Source of the DNA: Lactobacillus helsingborgensis
Lineage (GTDB): Bacteria > Bacillota > Bacilli > Lactobacillales > Lactobacillaceae
Assembly: GCF_000970855.1 (NCBI RefSeq)
Contig: NZ_KQ034055.1
Coordinates: forward strand, 49,633 to 103,930
Direction: 5' to 3'
Length of the DNA stretch: 54,298 bases
Positions 43,349 to 52,166 of this stretch are shown here, piece by piece. The first letter of the stretch is position 1. Every line of letters starts with the position of its first letter. The position numbers and the translations under genes are program-made. A model generated the notes under the pieces. The model was not told the origin of the DNA, searched no databases, and was given only the letters and a program-made list of their open reading frames with translations.

Positions 43349-44542
43349 TTACATCATCTTACTAATATCCGTTCTTGCAACGCCTTGTGGAAATTTAATT
43401 ATTGTACAACGACCACTTCGTGTCTTAAAGTTTATGCCAGTCAATATAACTGTTACCGGGGTGTGCTTAGCTGCATCTAAAGAGGTGGGTTTGAAAGGAG
43501 ATCTACCCGATAAGTCGCCCTTTATTGACCAACCTGGAGCTACCTCTACTAAAATTCCTTTAACTGGATCAACGCCAATAATATAAGCCTTAAAGACTGT
43601 CCTACTATTTAATTTATTTCTTATTTCATCTGCTGGGTCAGGAATAAAAGGTAATCGTGTTGTATTAATGATATATCTTATACCACGTGGAACAGACAAA
43701 CCTGTTTCCACATCATCTTTTGCACGTTGAGATTCCCGATAGTCAGATTTTATTACTCTTGTTATAGAAAATTTTATTTTTTGACCGATAAAAGCTCTTT
43801 TACTTAACGGTTCTACTCTACTCAAGTAACAAAAATCATTCCCACGCATACTTAACGATATCCCGTGATAATCAAAGAAAACTATGTCACGAGGTGGTAC
43901 CACTTTACGCTCACCATTAGAGTCAATAATTTTTTCTGGAATTTCAACAATTCGTGTTATAACACCTTCTCGGACTTTTGAGGTAACTTGCTTAGGTTCC
44001 TTAATGTATTGATTATAAAGAGGATTGCCCACAGTGAACTCAGCTTGTTGAATTGATCCAAGTAAAATATATTCGGAGTCAGCCTCTCCTTCATTAGTTT
44101 GAACAAATTGATCAATCGCTACTTTTTTTCGTTGTCCAACTAAATCATCTAGATGTCTATAATACGTCCCAGCATGGTTCATAGGTATATATATAGGAGC
44201 ATTATTCTCGTAGATTCTCATCTTCAACATTGTTAGATTTTTAGTTCCAATTTTAAATGTATTAACAGATTCACCCTCAGCTTCAACTAAGTCTTCTTCA
44301 CTTAAGGAACTCTGTGAATTCATTCGACGACGGTGTTCAGCAACTTCTTCTTGCATATAACTTGGTATTTTTTCTGCTTTACTTAAAAAGTCTGGGATAG
44401 TGTTGTCACCACTTTCATATGCTATCTTCCCTTTAACTTTATTTTCTTCACTTTTTTTACCATCTCCATCAGATGGAATATCTTGAATATTGTCTCCTAA
44501 TCTTTCCCTACCTAACTCATCAGATAAATTATCTATGCTCAT
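43349..44542 (-). CDS. Soluble protein with acidic N-terminus and OB-fold-like C-terminus
   Basis: About 397 aa; ATG 44542 with GGAAAG is preferred to a TTG at 44605 that has no ribosome site near. The first 90 residues are acidic and low-complexity. The C-terminal 110 residues (FKAYIIGVDPVKGILVEVAPGWSIKGDLSGRSPF, cut here) follow the S1/OB pattern in which G-x-L-V-E and G-x-L/S repeats occur. This would suit RNA or DNA binding. First gene of its block; function unknown. Confidence 0.55.
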   Translation of the reverse strand: MSIDNLSDELGRERLGDNIQDIPSDGDGKKSEENKVKGKIAYESGDNTIPDFLSKAEKIPSYMQEEVAEHRRRMNSQSSLSEEDLVEAEGESVNTFKIGTKNLTMLKMRIYENNAPIYIPMNHAGTYYRHLDDLVGQRKKVAIDQFVQTNEGEADSEYILLGSIQQAEFTVGNPLYNQYIKEPKQVTSKVREGVITRIVEIPEKIIDSNGERKVVPPRDIVFFDYHGISLSMRGNDFCYLSRVEPLSKRAFIGQKIKFSITRVIKSDYRESQRAKDDVETGLSVPRGIRYIINTTRLPFIPDPADEIRNKLNSRTVFKAYIIGVDPVKGILVEVAPGWSIKGDLSGRSPFKPTSLDAAKHTPVTVILTGINFKTRSGRCTIIKFPQGVARTDISKMM

Positions 44543-44609
44543 ATGCTTCCACTTTCCTTCTAACAAATACAAAAATTGTTCTTTTAGATTATCAAAGTTT
44601 TTCAAAATA

Positions 44610-45000
44610 CATTTTTTTCTTCCAAAAACGATAAAATCAACTTTGGGGAAATTATATATTTAAATCTGGTCTAAAAATTTTAAACAAGTAAAAAGAATGC
44701 CACTACAGATAATTATATATTTAATTACTTATATTTATAAATGTTAATATAAGCATAAATATAAATATATTTATACTAGCCAGAATTATATGGCTTCTTT
44801 TCTAATTTTTCACTGTATAAAAAAAGCATCCAGAAATAATGTACAAAATGCTTACTTAATTGTTATCCAAAAGAGTTTCAAAGTTTACTTGTCAAAAAGT
44901 TTTTAGCCTAGACTTAACATAATAAGTAAAAAATCTTTGTAATCATAAAATTATAAATTTTATATATTGATTCAATTACAATTTAGATTCCTAATAGCAT
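44610..45000. other. Non-coding stretch with AT-rich palindromic repeats
   Basis: No gene. Bases 44728-44780 are rich in ATAAATATAAATATATTTATA-type palindromes like those near parA. A second terminator-like hairpin lies at 44824-44853. A TTGACA at about 44898 (minus) lacks a matching -10 box. Confidence 0.5.
44824..44853 (-). terminator. Terminator-like hairpin with long T-run
   Basis: 6-bp stem AAGCAT/ATGCTT with an 18-nt loop and a minus-strand run of seven T. Second hairpin after the adhesin gene; it may end a small RNA. Confidence 0.5.
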
Positions 45001-45005
45001 AAAAA

Positions 45006-45030
45006 AACCAAGTTATTGACTTACCTGGTT
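45006..45030 (-). terminator. Terminator of the adhesin gene
   Basis: 8-bp stem AACCAGGT/ACTTGGTT (one G-T) and a minus-strand run of seven T, 50 bases after the adhesin stop. Confidence 0.8.
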
Positions 45031-45079
45031 TTCAAAAAATATAGTATATAATATAGATTTTTTTATATGTTATCGCTTT

Positions 45080-48000
45080 TTATGCTACAGTTTGTTTTCG
45101 TCTTGCGTCATATACTAAGCTACTCATAGCGGTAACAAACATAGCTATTCCTACCCCTTGCAGAGGCCTATCCTCTCCTATTCCTGTTTGTGGCAGGATT
45201 TCTTTCTGCGTCTGTAGCGGCTGTGCTTTATTTGTGGCTACTTGCTTTCGCATTACTGGCAATATGGTATGGATATCCATTTGGGATTTGCTCTCCTCTA
45301 TTGGTACCCGTTTATCACGATTTAGTTCGTCGGTCTCACTTTGTTTGGATAGATCTTCTCCAATTGAGCTCTTTTGACAATTTTTCCCCACCGTTCCTTC
45401 ACTACAACTTGAAACTTTATTTGTGTCAAAACATTTGCTTTCTATGTCTGCAATGCTATCAGTTTGCCTGCAGGCAGTATTACCCGTGTCATCTATGATG
45501 TTATTACTATTTTCATTCGTAATATTGTTATTGTTATTATTGTTGTTATTGTTGTTAACAATAACTTGAGCACTATTGTGACTGGTATCCGGGCGAGGCT
45601 GTGGCAATGGGATCACTGTGCCACTTGTATGATCTACTGCAACAGTCTGTGCTGCGTCGCTCAAATCTTCATGAGCCGCGACAATTCTACCATTGGTATA
45701 TATACTCTCAAAAGCTGTAATATTGTGTCCCTTGTATTGCGTCCCGTCAAATACAAAGGTCAGCGTTATTGTCCCGTTAGCAAGGTTGGGCTTGAACGTG
45801 GCTGTTGCCATGACTGGTACTCCCTGCTTAACCACAGGCATACCTGTTACTTGATCTATCAGTTTTCCGCGCACGCTGTATGTCACGCCTGGAATTAAGT
45901 CTGTGTAACGAACAATATCTTCCACTGTGTTTTCTTTCTTCGGTGCTAGAACTTTCTGTGTATTATCGCTTAGTGTCGTATGTAGCTGTGGATTGGTCGT
46001 ATCCAGTGACTGACCAATATCATTTAAATCGCGGTGGTCTGTAAGCAGATAGTCGTTGTAATACAGACTTTCATAGACTACAAGCCTGTGGTTCCGATAA
46101 TGATGCGCATCAAATCTAACCTTGACACTAGTTCGACCATTAGAGGCCGCTGGAGTGAATTTGTGTATGAATTTTACCATTTTACCATCATTCATCACTG
46201 CATTTCCACTATCCTTATCCATAATTATACCTTTCAGGGTATACTGCTTACCTGGAATTAGTTCCCGATAACTGACTACATCAGTAATAGTTTCGCCGTC
46301 TGTTGGCTGTAGCTGCTTACCTAAAGTCTCCTTGTTAACAGCATTGGTATGGATATTTGGATTAGAAAAATGCACTGTCTCGTTTTTGTCATTTAAGTCT
46401 TCATGGACAGCTGTCCAATGTTCGGGCTTATCACTGCGTGCTATTTCTGAAAAAGCTACTAGGTCTTTCCCAGCTAAGCAGGAGGCGTTGGGTATTCTTA
46501 ATTGAAGGTCAGTTACAGCTTCTATTCCACCGTCGTTACTGTCATTATTAGGAGAACCGATCGTCTTATGAGCTTCAATTTTCTGCCCATTAATTACCAG
46601 CGGTTGACCAGTCGCTTTGTCTACCAGCCATGCATGCACGTTATAGCTAACAGTGCCGACTAAGTGACTAAAATACAAATGCTCGTTTAAGATCTGAGGC
46701 CCATGAATCGGCTGACTATATTTCGTATTGTCTTCTAAATTGGTCAAAAGCGAGGTCAAAAGCGGCTTTTTGTGATTGTTAATCGGACCCTGCACGGTCA
46801 AGTGATAGACGATTATTTCTTCGCCATCTATCACTTCCTTAGTAATTTTGGCATTATTAGTTAAGTTTTCCTCAGTTAGATCAATTTCTACTGGAGTCGC
46901 ATCTACATCTAGATTCTTTCCCGTTGATTTTTCTATAGCGATATAATGTCCTGGATCTATGATACCCGAACGAGCAACCCCATTTTTATCAGTGGTAATA
47001 GTGCCAATTAATCGATCCATCGACCAACCTTCATCTGCTGTATACACATCAAATTTAGCCTCATTGACAGGATTCCCTTCATCGTCTTTTTTTACCAGAT
47101 CAAATTGTGCTTTGATTTTTTTAACTTCTGGCGGCGTTGGCGGTGTATTAGGTTCAAAAATTTTACTAAAAGACCATGTGTCTTGTGCATTCCCCGATTT
47201 ACATCCTACAATTCCTACGGTGTTCTGGGTATTAGCAGAAGATGACTTATATACTGGCGTTATTAAAACGAAACGTGGTGTAGTTGCAGTAATTGAAGCT
47301 TTAGGTATATCATCCGAATTTTCACCATTTTCTTTTAGTTTAACATTGATTGGTTTATTAGACTTAATTGATTTGGGAATCGGTTTCAAATCAGCTGTCG
47401 TTAAATTTGCAGCTTCTAATGTAACATCCACAGATATGGGAGAACCATTTTCGCTGACAATTGGTGTCAGTGTTGCTGTACCTTTTTCTTTATTAACATT
47501 AGTTGCTTTAATCTTTAAGGTTGTTTTACCTGATGTATTGTATTTTTTATCGTTCTTATGCTTCTGAATCCAGTTATAAATTTCATGGACTTTTTTACCA
47601 TGGGCATCGTTGTGCCAGGTAATATGGGTTGTTGCACCACAAGCCACCCAAACAGCTAATTGTGTCGCATATTCAGCTTCAGAACTATATCCCTTAAATC
47701 CCATTTCTTCTGCACTATTTACACCAAACCCTGCTCGTAAAACTTTTTTTACACCAACAGAAGCTTGGGTAGCTATTTTCTTTGATGTTCCATAAGGTGT
47801 ATATTTTCCCGGGTTAATGCAATAAAAACGAAACCCTTTGCTTGAATGCATTGCTTCATGTCGGTCATCAAATCCTCCTGGTCCATTAACATCAGCAAAA
47901 TATCTTGTACCAAAAGAATCTTTAACTATCTGTACAGAAGATGGTGGCTTTTTTGCATCAAGCCTCATATAATGATGTCCAGCTGCAAAAGCTTGTTCAC

Positions 48001-48103
48001 TTGATCCTAAAAAAACAGATAAAGCTAAACCAATAGCCGAAGAAAGTTTTATTTTTTTGTGAGGTTTTACGTTATTCTCACTAATTACTTTGCTTAATTT
48101 CAT
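45080..48103 (-). CDS. LPQTG cell-wall adhesin with thioester and VaFE domains
   Basis: About 1007 aa. Signal peptide ending AFAAG (near residue 43). A thioester domain follows, with Cys in FYCINPG (near 97) and Gln in ATQLAVW (near 150); these can form an internal Cys-Gln thioester that binds host or partner-cell surfaces covalently. Next come a SpaA-like domain (about 335-440) and three VaFE repeats with isopeptide-type strands (DLIPGVTYSVRGKL, TAFESIY, HEDLSDAAQTV). An Asn-run linker, LPQTG, a hydrophobic helix and a basic tail end it. ATG 48103 has AAGGG. Likely a mating or adhesion pilus-like protein anchored by the sortase. G+C looks higher than in neighbours. Confidence 0.92.
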   Translation of the reverse strand: MKLSKVISENNVKPHKKIKLSSAIGLALSVFLGSSEQAFAAGHHYMRLDAKKPPSSVQIVKDSFGTRYFADVNGPGGFDDRHEAMHSSKGFRFYCINPGKYTPYGTSKKIATQASVGVKKVLRAGFGVNSAEEMGFKGYSSEAEYATQLAVWVACGATTHITWHNDAHGKKVHEIYNWIQKHKNDKKYNTSGKTTLKIKATNVNKEKGTATLTPIVSENGSPISVDVTLEAANLTTADLKPIPKSIKSNKPINVKLKENGENSDDIPKASITATTPRFVLITPVYKSSSANTQNTVGIVGCKSGNAQDTWSFSKIFEPNTPPTPPEVKKIKAQFDLVKKDDEGNPVNEAKFDVYTADEGWSMDRLIGTITTDKNGVARSGIIDPGHYIAIEKSTGKNLDVDATPVEIDLTEENLTNNAKITKEVIDGEEIIVYHLTVQGPINNHKKPLLTSLLTNLEDNTKYSQPIHGPQILNEHLYFSHLVGTVSYNVHAWLVDKATGQPLVINGQKIEAHKTIGSPNNDSNDGGIEAVTDLQLRIPNASCLAGKDLVAFSEIARSDKPEHWTAVHEDLNDKNETVHFSNPNIHTNAVNKETLGKQLQPTDGETITDVVSYRELIPGKQYTLKGIIMDKDSGNAVMNDGKMVKFIHKFTPAASNGRTSVKVRFDAHHYRNHRLVVYESLYYNDYLLTDHRDLNDIGQSLDTTNPQLHTTLSDNTQKVLAPKKENTVEDIVRYTDLIPGVTYSVRGKLIDQVTGMPVVKQGVPVMATATFKPNLANGTITLTFVFDGTQYKGHNITAFESIYTNGRIVAAHEDLSDAAQTVAVDHTSGTVIPLPQPRPDTSHNSAQVIVNNNNNNNNNNNITNENSNNIIDDTGNTACRQTDSIADIESKCFDTNKVSSCSEGTVGKNCQKSSIGEDLSKQSETDELNRDKRVPIEESKSQMDIHTILPVMRKQVATNKAQPLQTQKEILPQTGIGEDRPLQGVGIAMFVTAMSSLVYDARRKQTVA

Positions 48104-48322
48104 CAACAATTCCCTTCACTTTTATTCAATATACAGAAAAAACTTACTAGTCTGTATAGAAACATAATAGGAGGGAATTTAAATTTATGCTTTACTTTTT
48201 AAATTTACAGAAATTCATTCATATTTTTATAAAATTCATTACATGAAAACTTCTGAATAAAAATTTTACTTTTATTATGATAGTCATGTAAACAATATTC
48301 TTAACTATCACAAGGAGGAAAA

Positions 48323-49309
48323 ATGAATTTCAAAAGGAAAGTGATTAAATTAAACAGTAGTATTGCTTTATCCCTGGCATTATTTAGTTGTGTTGATGTG
48401 GAAACAAACAGTTTTCATAATGTTGTCCAAGCTTCTAGCTATCAGAAAGCAAAGATTACTCATAATGCCTTTATTTACAATAACAAAGGAAAAAGAAAAA
48501 TTGACTTTACTTTAAAAAAGGGCAAATTAATAAAAGTCTATAATAGGAAAAAAATAAAAGGAAAAAAGTTTATTAGAATCGGTAAAAATAAGTACATAAA
48601 AAAGTCCAATGTTAGAAAAATAAAAAAGTATCTGTTTACTATTAACCTCGAAAATTATGTTAGTGCGCACGTTATACCGCAAAAAGACAGTGCGTTTGGA
48701 AATGATTTTATTGGTAAACAGAAAATATATGAAAAACAAAGGGACTCAAACGGTAATGAATGGCTAGCAGTAAATAAAGATAATTGGCTATTAAAAACTG
48801 ATGTTGAAAACTCAAGTAAAAAAGATAAGGATGATGCAGACCAAGAAAATAGATCTATATTGTCTAGTAGCCCTAAAAAAACTATCACTGAAATTAAAAA
48901 TGATAGTTACACAAAGGCTATTGAAGACAGCTTTCTTAGCCAATTAAATGCTTTACGAAATAATAAGGGAATGAGGCCTTTTATTTACAATGAGGCTTTA
49001 CACTCATACGCCAAATTGCGTGCTAAGGAAACTCTTCGAAACTATAGCCATGTTCGACCTAACGGTGAAAAAACAAAGTTTGGTGAAGTTTTAGCTGGTG
49101 GCACAGCGAGTGCTTATGGTTCACCTGAAATAACTGCAAAAGAAATTTTAGATTGTTTTATTTATTATGATGCTGCTTCTAACTGGCAACACCGTGATTT
49201 ATTGCTTAATCCCAATTATACAAAAATGGGAGTAGGCATAGCGTGGGATAAGAACACAGATTATGCTGATGCAGCTGTGGGCTTTAATCTTATCGCAAAT
49301 TTCTATTAG
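48323..49309 (+). CDS. Secreted SLAP-CAP domain protein
   Basis: 328 aa on the plus strand with an excellent AAGGAGGAAAA site. N-terminal signal (SIALSLALFSCV...VQASSY) is followed by two basic SLAP-like modules (HNAFIYNNKGKRKIDFTLKK; FIRIGKNKYIKKSNV) that hold proteins on the Lactobacillus wall. A C-terminal CAP/SCP domain (about 200-328) has FLSQLNALRNNKGM, LHSYAKLRAKE and HVRPNGEKTKF with conserved His. CAP proteins in lactobacilli are surface proteins of uncertain activity. It is divergent from the adhesin gene. The IS3 remnant follows immediately. Confidence 0.88.
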   Translation: MNFKRKVIKLNSSIALSLALFSCVDVETNSFHNVVQASSYQKAKITHNAFIYNNKGKRKIDFTLKKGKLIKVYNRKKIKGKKFIRIGKNKYIKKSNVRKIKKYLFTINLENYVSAHVIPQKDSAFGNDFIGKQKIYEKQRDSNGNEWLAVNKDNWLLKTDVENSSKKDKDDADQENRSILSSSPKKTITEIKNDSYTKAIEDSFLSQLNALRNNKGMRPFIYNEALHSYAKLRAKETLRNYSHVRPNGEKTKFGEVLAGGTASAYGSPEITAKEILDCFIYYDAASNWQHRDLLLNPNYTKMGVGIAWDKNTDYADAAVGFNLIANFY

Positions 49310-49339
49310 TTAAATAATCTAAAATCTGTTAAACTGCTT

Positions 49340-50130
49340 TTAAAAACCATAAAACATTTCTCGTTTGAGCATGCCGAAGGAGCCTTCCATTAACCCTTCA
49401 TTAAGGGAATTGCTCTTGCGTGTCATTGATTGGTCAATGCCATGGCTTTTCAGCCACGCTTGAAACTGTCCATTTTGGTATTGCCAGCCTTGATCAGTAT
49501 GGAATATCAAGCCATTCAAGGCTGGATATTTTTGCCAGGCCTTTTTAACATATCCATAGTCTGTTAAGATTAGGACTGCGGGAAATGGTATAAGAAACAA
49601 TCTCTTGGGTGCAGCCGTCAATGATCGGTGATAAATAGGTCTTTTGACCCTTAAACTTAAACTAAGTTATATCTGAATACCTTTTGTGATTGGAATAAAC
49701 CGCACTGAAGCTGCGTTTAATCAGGTCAGGCTTAATCGGACCCTGGGTGCTGCGATAGCTGCTGTATTTGTGCTAGCGTTTACTGACTATGTCAAATAAT
49801 TTCAGCTTATTCATTAAGCTCTGCAGTAATGCGGCGATAGCCATAGCGGTGCTTGTGTTCTTCATAAATAGCTTTGATTTCAGCCATTATTTCTCGATTA
49901 TCCCGCTCTTGGTCCTTCTTCTCTAAAATTATAGTAGTAATTACTGCGGGATAAGTGCAGCAGATTGGAATTGGCATTAATGGTATCAAGAATAAAAGGT
50001 ACGCTGACTTTAAGCTCACGTCTTAGTTGGGTAACTGCCTGGGCTCTTTAAAACATAAAGAAAAAATATTGCTAATGGCCTAAAAGAGCCAGTTCGAAAA
50101 AATGAACACTGGTGGCAAAAAATTTTTAAG
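49340..50130 (-). pseudogene. IS3-family transposase remnant (broken by frameshifts)
   Basis: On the minus strand, different frames hold pieces in the right order: near 50040 the orfA/orfB junction AVTQLRRELKVSV, then YEEHKHRYGYRRITAE (HTH_21), then FHTDQGWQYQNGQF, LKSHGIDQSMTRK and EGSFGMLKREMFYG (integrase core with DDE-type residues). Stops and frameshifts interrupt it, so it is not active. It lies between the CAP gene and the next terminator. Ends and inverted repeats could not be fixed. Confidence 0.85.
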
Positions 50131-50307
50131 TAATTGGGCATAAGACCTTGAGACATATTAAGTTCACTTCTAACTGGCTTATAATTATTCACTAACAATA
50201 GGGAACTTAACGTTTAAAAGTAACGTATTTAAAGTTATTTTGGCAATATTTGCACCCACTATAATATTAATTTCCACTGTCTTTTTTAAATAAGTAATCA
50301 ATATTTC

Positions 50308-50329
50308 AAATGACTCGTAAGAGTCATTT
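50308..50329 (+). terminator. Terminator beyond the IS remnant
   Basis: 9-bp stem AAATGACTC/GAGTCATTT with a GTAA loop and tail TTTTATTTT. It may originally have served the CAP gene, now 1 kb away. Confidence 0.75.
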
Positions 50330-50455
50330 TTTATTTTATCTTCTAGTTATTAATCTTTGAAAAATTTGATAAGTTCATATTATCAAGCACAAATTAACTG
50401 GATATTTAATGAACTATATGTTTATATATACATAAATATTTTTTAATATTATTTG

Positions 50456-50507
50456 TTGACAAATTTTTATACTGAATTATAGTTTTAATATCAATGTCGA
50501 CATTGAT
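50456..50507 (+). promoter_or_regulatory. Promoter with palindromic operator
   Basis: TTGACA (50456-50461), 16-nt spacer, TATAGT (50478-50483), then an 18-bp perfect palindrome ATCAATGTCGACATTGAT (50490-50507) at the transcription start. Its position suits a repressor. No regulator gene is next to it. Confidence 0.75.
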
Positions 50508-50534
50508 CTAAAATTTTATGAAAGGCGTACTATT

Positions 50535-51038
50535 ATGAAAAGTACCATTAAAAAATTGGGAATTTCTCTTGCGGCAGCAAGTTTTATAGGAACGACTATG
50601 GCAACAACTGTAGTAAATACATTTGCTGCTACGGATAACTCCGTAAGTAATTCCAATGAAAATCAAAACGACAGTTCATATGAGGCATTGTACGGTTCAT
50701 TAACTAAAGATCAACAAGATGAGTTTGATCAAATTGTTAATGGTGCTGGACTTAATGAGGAGCAACAGAATACTCTCTTACAAGACAAAATTACTGAACA
50801 AAACAATAACCTGACGCGTGGTTTAAAGTTAGAAACAATTAAAGAAATTGCCAAATATGTTGCTAAAATCACTGGTAACAGTTTAAAAGCTAAATCACTA
50901 AAAGCTTTTGTAAACTTTCTAACTGATTATGAAGGTAAAGCTGAAGATGGTATACGATATGCACTAATTCATTATCTTCACTTTAACAGCACAGTCGCTT
51001 ACTGGACGGCACGAACAATCGTATTTATTTATCTATAA
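50535..51038 (+). CDS. Secreted 167-aa protein, possible Sec-dependent bacteriocin
   Basis: The signal peptide (basic MKSTIKKLG, hydrophobic SLAAASFIGTTMATTVV, cleavage near NTFAA-TD) is followed by a Asn/Gln/Asp-rich region with LTKDQQDEFDQIVNGAGL and a C-terminal helical part (FVNFLTDYEGKAEDGIRY) that ends hydrophobic and aromatic (AYWTARTIVFIYL). No known family. The ribosome site GAAAGG is adequate. A small membrane protein gene follows by 24 bases. A secreted small protein with a membrane partner resembles bacteriocin-immunity pairs, but homology does not prove it. Confidence 0.5.
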   Translation: MKSTIKKLGISLAAASFIGTTMATTVVNTFAATDNSVSNSNENQNDSSYEALYGSLTKDQQDEFDQIVNGAGLNEEQQNTLLQDKITEQNNNLTRGLKLETIKEIAKYVAKITGNSLKAKSLKAFVNFLTDYEGKAEDGIRYALIHYLHFNSTVAYWTARTIVFIYL

Positions 51039-51062
51039 ATAATCTAAAGGTGTGACTACAAC

Positions 51063-51302
51063 ATGAATACTACTTTAATAATAATCATTATCTTGGCTCT
51101 AGAGCTTCTGCCAATCGATACTTGGCTTGCCAGATATAATATGACGCTTGCTATACCTATCTTTTTTACTTTAGCGTTGATTGCCGTGTTTCTCCTCTCT
51201 CTAGTGGGCTTTGCAAAAGCTTTTCATTGGTATGATTATCTAATAACAGTTATTACATGTGTTTATGAGTGGATGATATTCTTCAGAAATAACAAAAAAT
51301 AA
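51063..51302 (+). CDS. Small membrane protein, possible immunity partner
   Basis: 79 aa with three hydrophobic segments (TLIIIIILALELLPI; LAIPIFFTLALIAVFLLSLVG; YDYLITVITCVYEWMIFF) and a basic end. It lies 24 bases after the secreted protein gene, and its likely ribosome site is AAAGGTG at somewhat long spacing. Bacteriocin immunity proteins are often small membrane proteins in such positions. No recognised family. Confidence 0.5.
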   Translation: MNTTLIIIIILALELLPIDTWLARYNMTLAIPIFFTLALIAVFLLSLVGFAKAFHWYDYLITVITCVYEWMIFFRNNKK

Positions 51303-51381
51303 GCAACCCAAATACGCAAATTAATTACAAATTAAGCAAATTAAATACCCAATCAAAAAATAATTCCATATATACCAAAGC

Positions 51382-51525
51382 AACTTCGCTTAACATAGTG
51401 TACATTTAGCGAAGTTACTACGAAACTTAGAGCTGTACGGCTTAAAACTGCAGCAAATAATTGTTTGTGAATTTGAAGCCGTATAGCAAAAGGGAAGACT
51501 GATTTAACAGCCTTCCCTTTTTTCG
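51382..51525 (+). ncRNA. Structured RNA region with terminal terminator
   Basis: In order: 9-bp stem AACTTCGCT/AGCGAAGTT (51382-51390 with 51408-51416), an 8-bp stem TACGGCTT/AAGCCGTA (51436-51443 with 51476-51483), and an intrinsic terminator AAAGGGAAG/CTTCCCTTT (51489-51497 with 51512-51520) with six T. No ORF. It is either a structured 3' UTR of the gene pair before it or a separate small RNA. No promoter was identified. Confidence 0.55.
51489..51525 (+). terminator. Intrinsic terminator
   Basis: 9-bp stem with inner CTG/CAG and a run of six T; it ends the structured region and the secreted-protein transcript. Confidence 0.85.
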
Positions 51526-51699
51526 TTTAACCCCGCCAAAGAATTTTGGCGTGCTAGATAGTTACAAACAACTTCAATTTTCAAAGCAGTCGAATATCTA
51601 CTCATAAAAAAGTGCTCCTAATAGTCAGATTATTGTCTAACTTTTATGGGACATTTCATAGTGGCAAAGTGTTTGTATATACTGATTGCTTACTTTTAA

Positions 51700-51954
51700 T
51701 TATAAGTTCTCAATGAGATCAGAAAGAAATTTAGAATCAGATCTATAATTCCTCATACTTGCAACTTCTTTTAGTTTTTTTCTTACACTTGGCTTAAGAC
51801 TGAAAGTATAATTTTTTGTATTTTCTATCTTTACTGAGTTAATCGGTGGAATAACTGAAAATTGACTATTCTTATCTTTTTTTAGTTGTTCAGCTTTTTT
51901 ACTGCCCTCTTTTAAAGTTTCTTGTATTTGCTTATTTTTTGGATCGAAGCCCAT
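51700..51954 (-). CDS. Partition-type DNA-binding protein (ParB analog, ribbon-helix-helix)
   Basis: 84 aa. The C-terminal 45 residues (YTFSLKPSVRKKLKEVASMRN) follow the ribbon-helix-helix pattern: a strand with alternating residues, then two helices. The N-terminal 40 residues are polar, with many Lys and Gln. It has a strong AAGGGGG site and lies 213 bases after parA on the same strand, as small ParB/Omega-like proteins do. It probably binds the AT-rich repeats between the two genes and stimulates ParA. Confidence 0.7.
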   Translation of the reverse strand: MGFDPKNKQIQETLKEGSKKAEQLKKDKNSQFSVIPPINSVKIENTKNYTFSLKPSVRKKLKEVASMRNYRSDSKFLSDLIENL

Positions 51955-52007
51955 AATTTTCCCCCTTATATGTACTACTATAAAGATATTTATAAATATA
52001 AGGTTAT

Positions 52008-52133
52008 TTATACTTGTACTTATAAATAAATTTATATTTATAAATTATAATTTTTATTACCAAACAAAGATCTTTAGCTTAATTATAGCTAAATCATATT
52101 ATAATATTTATAAGTATCTTTATACTTATAAAT
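52008..52133. repeat. AT-rich repeats and perfect palindrome between parA and its partner
   Basis: A perfect palindrome of two 12-bp arms with a 4-nt gap (52106-52117, ATTTATAAGTAT, and 52122-52133) plus direct copies of TTATACTT(A/G) at 52008 and 52120. The same core recurs at 53220-53264. Likely centromere or operator for the RHH protein. Confidence 0.6.
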
Positions 52134-52166
52134 GTAAGTATATTTGATATTTTATAACAAAGCAAA

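Noticed and set aside
45190..47795. Several long plus-strand frames (e.g. 202 codons at 46959-47567) opposite the adhesin gene
   Set aside because: They lie antisense to a clear LPQTG protein, lack ribosome sites and arise from its higher G+C and VaFE repeat codon pattern.
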